From NCBI RefSeq assembly GCF_000215705.1, contig NC_015677.1, positions 3,980,001-4,044,000 of the forward strand: 64,000 nt of DNA. The letters are read 5' to 3'. The translations under genes were made by a program, and so were the position numbers. This stretch comes from Ramlibacter tataouinensis TTB310 (GTDB lineage: Bacteria > Pseudomonadota > Gammaproteobacteria > Burkholderiales > Burkholderiaceae_C). This document shows positions 39,293-50,096 of this stretch, in pieces (the stretch's first letter is position 1; the number at the start of each line of letters is the position of its first letter). The notes beneath the pieces are model-generated. The model did no database searches. It was given only the letters and a program-made list of their open reading frames with translations, and was not told where the DNA came from.

Positions 39293-39862
39293 ATGGCTAC
39301 CAACCACGTCCGTCTATGGGCGCTCGGCGCGTTTGCCGCGCTTGCAACCGGCTGCGCTCAGTTCAAGGCTGGCCCGTACGGCAGCGACTACCAGGCACTG
39401 GACCGGCTCAAGGCGTCCAAACCGGCGACAGTCGCCATCGGTGCCGTCCAGCCCACCGACCCGCAGCACAAGGTCAACAACCTGTCGCTGCGCGGCGCGG
39501 CCCTTGTCTCGCCGAGCGGCACTTTCTCCAAGTACCTGGAGGACGCACTGGCCAGCGATCTCAAGGAAATCTCCGTGCTGGATCCTGCTTCGAAGACCCG
39601 GCTGGACGCGACCATCGCCCACAACGAGATCAATGTGGCGGGTTTCACGGTCGGCACCGGCGCCATGGAAGTCGAACTGACCGTGGCGCGCGACGGCCGC
39701 CAGCGGCTGCGCAAGAAGTACCAGGCCAACACCACCTTCGAGTCCAGCTTCGCCGGCAATGTCGCCATCCCGGCAGGCCAGGCGGCCTACGGTGGCCTGG
39801 TGCGAGAACTGCTGAAGACCGTGTATTCAGACCCGCAGTTCATCGCCGCCATCGGCAAATAA
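39293..39862 (+). CDS. Putative lipoprotein, first of a tandem pair
   Basis: A 189-residue lipoprotein: LWALGAFAALATGC gives a lipobox with Cys21. A strong GAGGAGAGG ribosome site fixes the start at 39293; the frame is open 52 codons further up. The mature part is a mixed alpha/beta sequence with TVAIGAVQPTD, TFSKYLEDALASDLKEI and a strand-rich centre (INVAGFTVGTGAMEVELTV). The family is not recognised; the layout resembles small outer-membrane-associated lipoproteins. It is followed 25 nt later by a second lipoprotein. Confidence 0.75.
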   Translation: MATNHVRLWALGAFAALATGCAQFKAGPYGSDYQALDRLKASKPATVAIGAVQPTDPQHKVNNLSLRGAALVSPSGTFSKYLEDALASDLKEISVLDPASKTRLDATIAHNEINVAGFTVGTGAMEVELTVARDGRQRLRKKYQANTTFESSFAGNVAIPAGQAAYGGLVRELLKTVYSDPQFIAAIGK

Positions 39863-39887
39863 GCAATCAACAGCACAGGAGCGCCCC

Positions 39888-40469
39888 ATGAGAGTCTTGA
39901 AAACGGCAGCTGCATTGGTGATGGCCGCCTTGGTGGGTGCCTGCGCGCACCCCATCTCGATGAGCACCCAGAACGTGCCCGAGCGTGTCGAATCCCGCCT
40001 GGTGCAGAAGAAGGTGGCTTACGTGATGAGCGATGCTGACCGCGCCAAGCAGGTCACCACGCCCGGCGGCGGCGGTGACAAGGTCAGCTACTTCCCCTAC
40101 CGCGACTTGGAAAAGTCGATCCGTGACGTCCTGCGGTCGGTCTACCAGGAGGTGGTGGTGCTGAATTCGGCAGCCGACGCAAACGCGGTGAAGGAATCCG
40201 GCGCCTCTTTCGTCTTCACGCCGGAGATCAAGACGACCTCGAGTTCACCGTCCCCATTCACCTGGCCGCCTACCGTCTTCACCACGGACCTGTCATGCGT
40301 CGTGACGAATGGCAGCGGCGTCGAGGTGACGAAGCTGCGCGCGTCCGGCAACGGCGCAGCTGAGTTCAATGAATTCAAGAGCGACTTCAGCCTCGCTGCA
40401 CGGCGCGCGACCGATGACCTGGCCAAGAAGCTGGCACAGGAAATCCGCAGCAACGGGCAGCTGCGATAA
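39888..40469 (+). CDS. Putative lipoprotein, second of a tandem pair
   Basis: A 193-residue lipoprotein with VMAALVGAC (Cys19) after ribosome site CAGGAG. Residues 40-100 (KKVAYVMSDADRAKQVTT, YFPYRDLEKSIRDVLRSVY) suggest a small alpha/beta fold, and the C-terminal DDLAKKLAQEIRS is helical. It is not recognised. Like the previous gene it appears somewhat less GC-rich than its neighbours. A perfect terminator follows. Confidence 0.75.
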   Translation: MRVLKTAAALVMAALVGACAHPISMSTQNVPERVESRLVQKKVAYVMSDADRAKQVTTPGGGGDKVSYFPYRDLEKSIRDVLRSVYQEVVVLNSAADANAVKESGASFVFTPEIKTTSSSPSPFTWPPTVFTTDLSCVVTNGSGVEVTKLRASGNGAAEFNEFKSDFSLAARRATDDLAKKLAQEIRSNGQLR

Positions 40470-40486
40470 GAACGCCGAGTCACGGC

Positions 40487-40520
40487 AAAGAAAAAGCGCG
40501 CCGCGGCGCGCTTTTTCTTT
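40487..40520. terminator. Bidirectional Rho-independent terminator (perfect palindrome)
   Basis: A 34-nt perfect palindrome: an AAAGAAAAA flank, a GC-only centre (GCGCGCCGCGGCGCGC) and a TTTTTCTTT flank. It lies between the lipoprotein pair and the convergent gap gene and can stop transcription from both sides. Confidence 0.9.
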
Positions 40521-40533
40521 GGTCAGGCCCGGC

Positions 40534-43600
<3,067 letters not shown>

Positions 43601-43742
43601 CGAGGGCTGCTCCGGGAAAGAAAGAGAGGGGACCTAAAAAGGCGAGGGAAACCCCGGATTTTAGCGACCGTGCCCGCCGCGGCCGCGCCGGCTGGCCCCA
43701 TCGGGCCATGGAAGGGTGTGGTGATGGTCTACAGTGCACCGC

Positions 43743-44117
43743 ATGCAAGGGCTCCACCTGACCGCCGACCTCTACCGCTGCCGCTGCGACGCGGCCTGGC
43801 TGACCGACCCGCAACGTCTGGCCCCGTGGTGCGTCGAGGCCACCCGGGCCGCCGGGCTCCACCCCGTCGATCAACTCTTCCATGTCCTGCCGGCCGACGG
43901 TCCCGGCGCCGGCGGCGTCACCGCCACCGTGCTGCTGGCCGAATCGCACGTGTGCCTGCACACCTGGCCGCTCGAGCGCGCCGCCACGCTGGACGTCTAC
44001 GTGTCCGATGCGGCCGCCCACGCCGCCCAGGCACGGGCGCTGATGGATGCGCTGGTGCAGCGCTTCGCCCCGGAATGGACCGAGCAGCGCTCGCTGGACC
44101 GGGGGGACGGGGAATGA
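43743..44117 (+). CDS. SpeD-family pyruvoyl decarboxylase lacking the catalytic cysteine
   Basis: A 124-residue homologue of bacterial S-adenosylmethionine decarboxylase. The self-cleavage site is intact: LAESHVCLHTWP with Ser68 (future pyruvoyl) and His73. Aligned without gaps to the classic enzyme, however, the proton-donor Cys (position 83 of the Thermotoga enzyme) is Ser88, and the Glu of HTWPE is Leu77. It may have a different substrate or reduced activity. Its stop overlaps the murU start (ATGA). No spermidine synthase gene is nearby. Confidence 0.82.
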   Translation: MQGLHLTADLYRCRCDAAWLTDPQRLAPWCVEATRAAGLHPVDQLFHVLPADGPGAGGVTATVLLAESHVCLHTWPLERAATLDVYVSDAAAHAAQARALMDALVQRFAPEWTEQRSLDRGDGE

Positions 44118-44815
44118 GCTTCCAGGGACAGGCCATGGTGCTGGCCGCCGGCCGCGGCGAACGCATGCGGCCGCTGACCGACACCTGCCCCAAGCCGCTG
44201 CTGGCCGTGCAGGGCAAGCCGCTGATGCAGCACCACCTGGAGGCGCTGGACCGCGCGGGTTGCCGCCGGGTGGTGGTCAACACCGCCTGGCTGGGCGAGC
44301 AGATCGAGGACCGTTTTGGCACCGGACAGGAGCACCTGCGGATCGCCTACTCGCACGAAGGCCGCGATTTCGGCGGCGCGCTGGAGACCGCGGGCGGCAT
44401 CGCGCGCGCGCTGCCCCTGCTTCAGGAGGTATTCTGGGTGGTGGCAGGCGACGTGTACGTGCCCGGCTTCGAGTTCAGCCGCGCGGCCAGCGAGCGCTTC
44501 GCCGCCGGCGGCGCGCTGGCCCACCTGTGGCTGGTGCCGAACCCGCCGCACAACCCCGCAGGCGACTTCGGCCTGGCGCCCGACGGCCGCGCGCTGAACG
44601 TGGCGGCCACGCGCTATACCTACTCCACCATCGGCCTGTACCGCAAGGCCCTGTTCGACGGCCTGCCGGCCGGCAACCCGCAAGGCCTGAAGGCCCCGCT
44701 GGCGCCGCTGCTGCGCGCCGCGATGGACAATGGCCAGGTTACCGCCGAGATCCATACCGGGCCGTGGACGGACGTCGGCACGCCGGAACGCCTGGCCCAA
44801 CTGAACGCACCATGA
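44114..44815 (+). CDS. murU: N-acetylmuramate-1-phosphate uridylyltransferase-like nucleotidyltransferase
   Basis: A 233-residue sugar-1-phosphate nucleotidyltransferase with the signature LAAGRGERMRPLT and CPKPLL, and later AGDVYVPGF for metal binding. It resembles MurU, which makes UDP-MurNAc in the peptidoglycan recycling bypass with AmgK. The assignment is supported by an amgK-like gene in the same window, although 14 kb away. It overlaps the SpeD-like gene and pepP by 4 nt each, forming a three-gene operon. Confidence 0.85.
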   Translation: MSFQGQAMVLAAGRGERMRPLTDTCPKPLLAVQGKPLMQHHLEALDRAGCRRVVVNTAWLGEQIEDRFGTGQEHLRIAYSHEGRDFGGALETAGGIARALPLLQEVFWVVAGDVYVPGFEFSRAASERFAAGGALAHLWLVPNPPHNPAGDFGLAPDGRALNVAATRYTYSTIGLYRKALFDGLPAGNPQGLKAPLAPLLRAAMDNGQVTAEIHTGPWTDVGTPERLAQLNAP

Positions 44816-46197
44816 GCAACACCCTGTACGCCCAGCGCCGCGCCCGCGTCGCCCAGCAGATCGGCCCCAACGGCATCGCGCTGATCCCCACCGCGCCGGA
44901 GCGGCCGCGCAACCGCGACACCGACTACATCTACCGGCACGACAGCTACTTCTACTACCTCACCGGCTTCGCCGAGCCGAACGCCTGGCTGGTGGTCGCC
45001 GGCGACGGCACCAGCACCCTGTTCTGCGCGCCCAAGGACCTGGAACGCGAGATCTGGGACGGCTTTCGCCTGGGCCCGGAGGCCGCGCCGGCGGCGCTGG
45101 AGGTGGATGCCGCGGTGTCGGTGGGCGAGCTGGAGGCGCAGCTGCCGCGCCTGCTGGAGAACCGCGACGCGGTCTGGTACCCGTTCGCCATCCACGAGGG
45201 GCTGGAGGCGCGCGTGGGCGGCTGGCTGAACAAGGTGCGCGCGCGCGTGCGCTACGGCGCGCTGTGCCCGCAGCAGCAGCGCGACCTGTGCGCCGTGCTG
45301 GACGAGATGCGCCTGGTCAAGGACGTGCACGAGCAGGACATCATGCGCCGCGCCGCGGCCATCAGCGCCCGCGCCCACGTGCGCGCCATGCAGACCAGCG
45401 CCCGCATGCTGCGCGAGGGCCGCGACGTGCGCGAGTACCACCTGGACGCCGAGCTGCTGCACGAGTTCCGCCTGGGCGGCTCGCAGTACCCGGCCTACGG
45501 CTCCATCGTCGCGGCGGGCCCCAACGCCTGCGTGCTGCACTACCGCGCCGACGCCGCCCCGGTGAAGGCCGGCGAGCTGGTGCTGATCGACGCCGGCTGC
45601 GAACTGGACGGCTATGCCAGCGACATCACCCGCACCTTCCCGGCCGACGGCCGCTTCAGCGGGCCGCAGCGCGCGCTGTACGACCTGGTGCTGGCCTCGC
45701 AGGATGCGGCCGTGGCGGCCACCCGCGCCGGCGCGCGCTTCAACGACCCGCACGACGCCACCGTGAAGGTGCTGGCCCAGGGCATGCTGGACCTGGGCCT
45801 GCTGGACCGCGACAAGGTCGGCGGCGTCGACGACGTGATCGAATCGCGCGCCTATTTCCAGTTCTACATGCACCGCACCGGCCACTGGCTGGGCATGGAC
45901 GTGCACGACTGCGGCAGCTACGTGGAGCCCGGCGAGGTCGGCAGCGTCAGCGAGCGCAGGGACCCGCTGTCGGGCGAGACCATCAAGAACCGCCCCAGCC
46001 GCCTGCTGCAGCCGGGCATGGTGCTGACCATCGAGCCGGGCCTGTACGTGCGCCCGGCCGAGGGCGTGCCGGAGCGCTTCCACCACATCGGCATCCGCAT
46101 CGAGGACGACGCCATCGTCACCGCCACCGGCTGCGAGCTGATCACCCGCGGCGTGCCGGTCAAGGCCGACGAGATCGAAGCGCTGATGCGCGGGTGA
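44812..46197 (+). CDS. pepP: Xaa-Pro aminopeptidase
   Basis: A 461-residue M24 metallopeptidase that removes N-terminal residues before proline. The di-manganese ligands are in IDAGCELDGYASDITRTF, HRTGHWLGMDVHD, TIEPGLYV and the final IRIEDD. The N-terminal non-catalytic domain (about 1-170) is present, as in E. coli PepP. It begins within the murU stop (ATGA). Confidence 0.96.
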   Translation: MSNTLYAQRRARVAQQIGPNGIALIPTAPERPRNRDTDYIYRHDSYFYYLTGFAEPNAWLVVAGDGTSTLFCAPKDLEREIWDGFRLGPEAAPAALEVDAAVSVGELEAQLPRLLENRDAVWYPFAIHEGLEARVGGWLNKVRARVRYGALCPQQQRDLCAVLDEMRLVKDVHEQDIMRRAAAISARAHVRAMQTSARMLREGRDVREYHLDAELLHEFRLGGSQYPAYGSIVAAGPNACVLHYRADAAPVKAGELVLIDAGCELDGYASDITRTFPADGRFSGPQRALYDLVLASQDAAVAATRAGARFNDPHDATVKVLAQGMLDLGLLDRDKVGGVDDVIESRAYFQFYMHRTGHWLGMDVHDCGSYVEPGEVGSVSERRDPLSGETIKNRPSRLLQPGMVLTIEPGLYVRPAEGVPERFHHIGIRIEDDAIVTATGCELITRGVPVKADEIEALMRG

Positions 46198-46204
46198 GCC
46201 GGCT

Positions 46205-46798
46205 TCAGTTTTCCGCGAAGCCCAGCACCTTCTCGGCCCAGCGCGGCCGCAGCACGGTGTGCAGCTGCATCTGGCCGGAGGTGAGGGTCGCCACCAGGCG
46301 CGGCCCGCCGTCGGCCGCGTCGCAGGCATCCAGCAAAAAGGCCAGGTCGGCCAGGAACACGGCCTGGCGCAGGTTCTCCAGGCAGCGGGCGTAGCGCTCC
46401 AGCACCTTGTGCGTGGGCACGGCGTGGCCGCCCTCGCGCACGCGCTGGCTGACGCGCTGCAGCAGGCGCCGCGGCTCGTCCAGCGCCAGGGCGTACAGCA
46501 CCACCTCGAAGCCCAGGGTGCGCGCCTGCGCCATGAGGGCCAGGCGGGACGGGTGGGAGAACACGGTCTCGGTGGCGAAGGAGCGGCCCTGGCGCAGCAG
46601 CGCCTGGCGCTGCTCCTCGGCCCAGGCCCGGGCCGCCTGCGCCTGCGCCACCGGGTCCGTCACATGCTGCAGGTGGGCCGCCGCGTGGGCCTGCGCGTCG
46701 ATGAAGGGCAGGCCGGGATGGCGCGGCGCGATCAGCACCTGGTGCAGCGTGGTCTTGCCCGCGCCGTTGGGCCCGGCGATCAGGTGCAGGACCGGCAT
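46205..46798 (-). CDS. Zeta-toxin-like P-loop kinase
   Basis: A 197-residue protein starting MPVLHLIAGPNGAGKTT, with Walker A at 9-16, the FATETVFSH segment that is typical of zeta-type kinases, and a long helical C-terminus. Zeta toxins phosphorylate UDP-N-acetyl sugars and block wall synthesis. It lies 58 nt downstream of a ParD-like antitoxin gene, so the pair probably works as a toxin-antitoxin module. It may instead be a harmless kinase of the same fold. Confidence 0.8.
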   Translation of the reverse strand: MPVLHLIAGPNGAGKTTLHQVLIAPRHPGLPFIDAQAHAAAHLQHVTDPVAQAQAARAWAEEQRQALLRQGRSFATETVFSHPSRLALMAQARTLGFEVVLYALALDEPRRLLQRVSQRVREGGHAVPTHKVLERYARCLENLRQAVFLADLAFLLDACDAADGGPRLVATLTSGQMQLHTVLRPRWAEKVLGFAEN

Positions 46799-46856
46799 GC
46801 GGCGCCGCGCGGCGTGACGGGATCCCGGTGCCGCGCACCTCGGGAGCGGCCGCCCT

Positions 46857-47222
46857 TCATGCGGCCTTGCGGGTCTTGCTGCGCGTGCCCTTGGCCTTGC
46901 CGGCCGCCACCGCGTCCTGGGTGCGGGCGGACAGGGCACCGGACTTGGCAAGCGCCAGGACATGCGCCTGCAGCTCGTCCAGCTCGGGCGACAAGGCCTG
47001 CGGCGCCGGCGGCGTGACGCGGTAGGCGGCCCGCTCTTGGCGCGCGATCAGGGCCTGGCTGTCCTGCGTGGTCAGGCCGGCCTGCTCCAGCGCCTTGCCC
47101 AGCGTGGCCCAGTACTCGATCTGGCTGGCGACCGAACGGCGCATGGTCTGGGCCGACTCGCGGGCCTGGTTCACCAGGGCGGCGGGCAGCTTGACGGAAA
47201 CGAAGGGTGGGGCGTCGGACAT
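46857..47222 (-). CDS. ParD-like antitoxin of the zeta-like toxin
   Basis: A 121-residue protein. The N-terminal part (PFVSVKLPAALVNQARESA, RRSVASQIEYWATLGKAL) looks like a ribbon-helix-helix-type domain of the ParD-like family that I recall next to zeta toxins. The C-terminal tail is Lys-rich (AAGKAKGTRSKTRKAA). The start is ATG 47222; an in-frame ATG 8 codons upstream is less likely. It is upstream of the toxin gene, the usual antitoxin-first order. Confidence 0.75.
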   Translation of the reverse strand: MSDAPPFVSVKLPAALVNQARESAQTMRRSVASQIEYWATLGKALEQAGLTTQDSQALIARQERAAYRVTPPAPQALSPELDELQAHVLALAKSGALSARTQDAVAAGKAKGTRSKTRKAA

Positions 47223-47321
47223 GGCGGCGGCCTCCTGGTGACGCATTTTGCGCCATGGGGCGCCATTCGGTCAAACACGGCGGCAGCCGCCGTCGTCGGC
47301 CGGTGCCGCCGCGGCCGTCCT

Positions 47322-48902
47322 ATGATGCGCGGCTCCGCCCGGGCTCATCCGCGCCGTCCAACCTCCCGATCACCTGCTTTGCCTGCCGCCGTGCCCGAGG
47401 CCTCCCTTCCGCCGCCCAGCGGCCGCTTTGCTACCACCCTCTGGCCGCCGGCCCTGTTCGGGCTGCTGATCGTCGTTCCCTGGCTCTGGCCCTGGGCGCC
47501 GGGCCCTTCGGTCCATGCCGTGCCGCTGATGGCCTCGGGGGCCTGCATGGCGGCGGCCGGCACGCTGTGGCTGCTGTCGGGCCGTGTGCGTGGCACCCTG
47601 GCGCCCACGGCCGCCGGGGCCTGGCTGGCGGCGGCGGCAGCCAGCAGCGTCATCGCCCTGCTGCAGTGGTTCGGCTGGGCCGACGGCCTGCCGGGCGTGC
47701 CGCCCTCGCGCCTGGGCGAGGCCTATGCCAACCTGCGCCAGCGCAACCTGTTCGCCAGCCTGACCAGCATCGGCCTGGTCGCCGCGCTGTGGCTGCACGC
47801 GCGCATTGGCGCAGCGGGCCGCCCCGCCGCCCTTTTCCATGCGATGGGGCTGCTGCTGGGGCTGGGCTGCGCGGCCTCGCTCTCGCGCACCGGCGCGCTG
47901 CAGTGGTGGCTGATCTGCGGCATCGCCTGGATGCGGCCGGGCTCGCGGCGGCTGGCCGGCGTGGCCCTGGGCAGCTACCTGGCCGCCCTGGCGGTGCTGC
48001 CCTGGGCCCTGTCCGCGCTGCAGGGCATGGACGCGCCCAGCCTGCTCGGCCGCCTGCAGGACGGCCCGGCCTGCGGCAGTCGCCGGGTGCTGTGGTCCAA
48101 CGTGCTGCATCTGATCAGCCTGAAGCCCTGGCTGGGCTGGGGCCTGGGCGAGCTGGACTATGCCCATTACGCCACCCTCTACCCCGGTGCCAGGTTCTGC
48201 GACATCCTCGACAACGCCCACAACCTGCCCCTGCACCTGGCGGTGGAGACCGGCCTGCCGCTGGCCTTGGCAGCCTGCGGCCTGCTGGCCGGATGGGTGT
48301 GGCGGCGGCGGCCCTGGCGCGAGCGCGAGCCGGCGCGGGTGCTGGCCTGGGGCGTGCTGGGCGTGATCGCGCTGCACAGCCTGCTGGAATACCCGCTGTG
48401 GTACGGCCCGTTCCAGTTCGCGACGTTGCTGGCCCTGGTGCTGCTGGGCCGGCCGGAGGCCGCGGGCGCACAGACGCCCCCGCAGGCCCGCGTGGTCGCG
48501 CTGGTTCTGGCCGCCGGCATGGCGGCAGGCTTGGCCTGGGCCGGCGCCGCCTATGGCCGGGTCAGCCAGGCCTACCTGACGCCGGAGGCACGGCGGCCGG
48601 CGTACCGCGCCGACCCGCTGCGGGACGTGCGGCCCGGGCCTTTCGGCGGGCATGCGGCATTCGCCCGGTTGTCCCTGACGCCGCTCGGCCGGGCCTCGGC
48701 GGTACAGGTCTACGGCCTGGCCTTGCGGCTGCTGCATTTCTCGCCCGAGCCCAAGGTGATCGAGGCTGCCATCGAAAGCGCCGTGCTGCTGGGCCAGGAC
48801 GAGGAGGCGATGTGGCACCTGGCGCGCTATCGGGCGGCTTTCCCGGCCGAGCACGCCGCCTGGGCCCGGCGCAACGCCGCGCCCATGCCGCAACGGCCTT
48901 GA
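47322..48902 (+). CDS. O-antigen ligase / PglL-type Wzy_C membrane protein
   Basis: Up to 526 residues with about 11 membrane helices. The central Wzy_C region has the periplasmic loop with LWSNVLHLISLKPWLGWG and DNAHNLPLHLAVETG, where the His-rich turn is typical of O-antigen ligases and pilin oligosaccharyltransferases, and HSLLEYPLWYGPF follows. It transfers a lipid-linked glycan to lipid A or pilin. The start is uncertain: ATG 47322 or GTG 47391, the latter leaving a shorter tail. No pilin gene is adjacent, so the acceptor is unknown. Confidence 0.85.
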   Translation: MMRGSARAHPRRPTSRSPALPAAVPEASLPPPSGRFATTLWPPALFGLLIVVPWLWPWAPGPSVHAVPLMASGACMAAAGTLWLLSGRVRGTLAPTAAGAWLAAAAASSVIALLQWFGWADGLPGVPPSRLGEAYANLRQRNLFASLTSIGLVAALWLHARIGAAGRPAALFHAMGLLLGLGCAASLSRTGALQWWLICGIAWMRPGSRRLAGVALGSYLAALAVLPWALSALQGMDAPSLLGRLQDGPACGSRRVLWSNVLHLISLKPWLGWGLGELDYAHYATLYPGARFCDILDNAHNLPLHLAVETGLPLALAACGLLAGWVWRRRPWREREPARVLAWGVLGVIALHSLLEYPLWYGPFQFATLLALVLLGRPEAAGAQTPPQARVVALVLAAGMAAGLAWAGAAYGRVSQAYLTPEARRPAYRADPLRDVRPGPFGGHAAFARLSLTPLGRASAVQVYGLALRLLHFSPEPKVIEAAIESAVLLGQDEEAMWHLARYRAAFPAEHAAWARRNAAPMPQRP

Positions 48903-48951
48903 CGGCGCCGCGCTATCCATTGAGTAGATAAATCCAATTAGCGAACTCGAT

Positions 48952-48966
48952 TGAGAATCACTATCA
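48952..48966. promoter_or_regulatory. Fur-box-like 7-1-7 inverted repeat
   Basis: TGAGAATCACTATCA matches the Fur core TGATAATnATTATCA at all but two of the scored positions. It sits 30 nt upstream of the DUF2061 start in an AT-rich stretch, the expected place for iron-responsive repression. Confidence 0.6.
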
Positions 48967-48995
48967 TTTCTCCCATCGCTTGAAGGAGCTACGAC

Positions 48996-49268
48996 ATGGC
49001 CAACATCGCCCGCGCCCACCTGCCCACGCTGAAGAAGACCGCCAGCTACTACGTCATGCACGTTGCCGTGGCCGCCCTGGTGGCCTACGCCGTGACGGGC
49101 AGCCTGATGATGTCCCTCACGCTCAGCCTGCTGGAGCCCACCATCCAGGCCGTGGCCTTCTTCTTCCACGAGAAAGCCTGGGACCGCATCGGCCGGCGCA
49201 ACGCCGCCGCGGCCGTCCCCGCGCTTGCCGTCGCCACGCCTCAGGTGGCCAGCAGCAGCGCCGCGTAG
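48996..49268 (+). CDS. DUF2061 small membrane protein
   Basis: A 90-residue protein with two hydrophobic segments (SYYVMHVAVAALVAYAVTGS and MMSLTLSLLEPTIQAVAFFF) and then HEKAWDRIG, a combination characteristic of DUF2061. The function of the family is unknown. AAGGAG precedes the ATG. A Fur-like box upstream suggests iron-dependent expression. Its 3' end overlaps a convergent membrane-protein gene by 28 nt. Confidence 0.85.
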   Translation: MANIARAHLPTLKKTASYYVMHVAVAALVAYAVTGSLMMSLTLSLLEPTIQAVAFFFHEKAWDRIGRRNAAAAVPALAVATPQVASSSAA

Positions 49269-49900
49269 GCCGCCGCCCCCAGCGCGAAGGCACTGAAGCG
49301 GCTCTCGCGCTGCTCCGGCAGTTCCTCCTTCATCACGTTCAGGACCACCCCGCCGGCGAGCAGCGAGGCGGCCAGCAGCCAGCGGCCCACCCGGTCGTAG
49401 CGGGCCTTGTGGTGCTCGCGCAGGCCATGGTCGTTGACCAGGAAGTGCAGGCCCATGGCCAGACCGTAGGTCAGCAGCGGGCGCAGACCCGCGCCTTCGC
49501 GCTCGGTCAGCAGGTAGCCGATGAGGAAGTTGTAGGCCGCGAACGAGGCGATGTGCAGGGTGAACACGCCGCCGCCGGTCGCGTCGGCCTGCACCGCCCG
49601 CCGCCGCTGGTGGCGCGAGCGCAGGGCCAGGCGCTCCAGGCCGTAGAAGACGGCCAGTCCCAGCAGCGCCAGCATCCAGACGTGGTGCTCCAGGGAGGGC
49701 AGCACGCCTTCCACGCTGCGCTCCAGCAGCGCCTGTCCCTCGGCCAGCTCGGGCAGCAGGTGCATGAACACGTAGGCCACCGACACGCCGCCGGCCACCG
49801 ACAGCCAGGTGCTGCGCGGGGTGACCGCGAGGAACGTCAGCCGCCGCCCCAGCAGATGCGCCAGGGCCAGGACCACCACCACGATCGCCGTCCGCCACAT
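49241..49900 (-). CDS. Multi-spanning membrane protein, possibly ZIP-like
   Basis: A 219-residue protein with about six to seven hydrophobic helices. Conserved-looking His-rich segments lie in or near helices: AYVFMHLLPELAEG, LEHHVWMLALLG, FTLHIASFAAYNFLIGY and HFLVNDHGLREHHK. This resembles ZIP-type metal permeases, but the family is not certain. ATG 49900 is used because upstream codons look non-coding. It faces the DUF2061 gene. Confidence 0.7.
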   Translation of the reverse strand: MWRTAIVVVVLALAHLLGRRLTFLAVTPRSTWLSVAGGVSVAYVFMHLLPELAEGQALLERSVEGVLPSLEHHVWMLALLGLAVFYGLERLALRSRHQRRRAVQADATGGGVFTLHIASFAAYNFLIGYLLTEREGAGLRPLLTYGLAMGLHFLVNDHGLREHHKARYDRVGRWLLAASLLAGGVVLNVMKEELPEQRESRFSAFALGAAAYAALLLAT

Positions 49901-50096
49901 GCCTGAAAGTTCCTTCCCGAGAGCCTGCCGGGCCGGCCTGCCCGGCCACCGGATGATGGGCCTGAGCCACACCCCGGGCCTGTAGTCCGCCACCCAAGCC
50001 GGGGGTTTTGGAGGGCCAGGTCTACAATCGCCTCCCCGCAGAACCGAGCAGGGCCGGCCCGTCGGCCGCAGCCGTGCTCCCCGGAGACTTCCACCC

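Noticed and set aside
43664..43742. Possible -35 element for tkt
   Set aside because: The TAAAAT -10-like hexamer has no acceptable -35 at 16-18 nt, so no promoter feature was listed.
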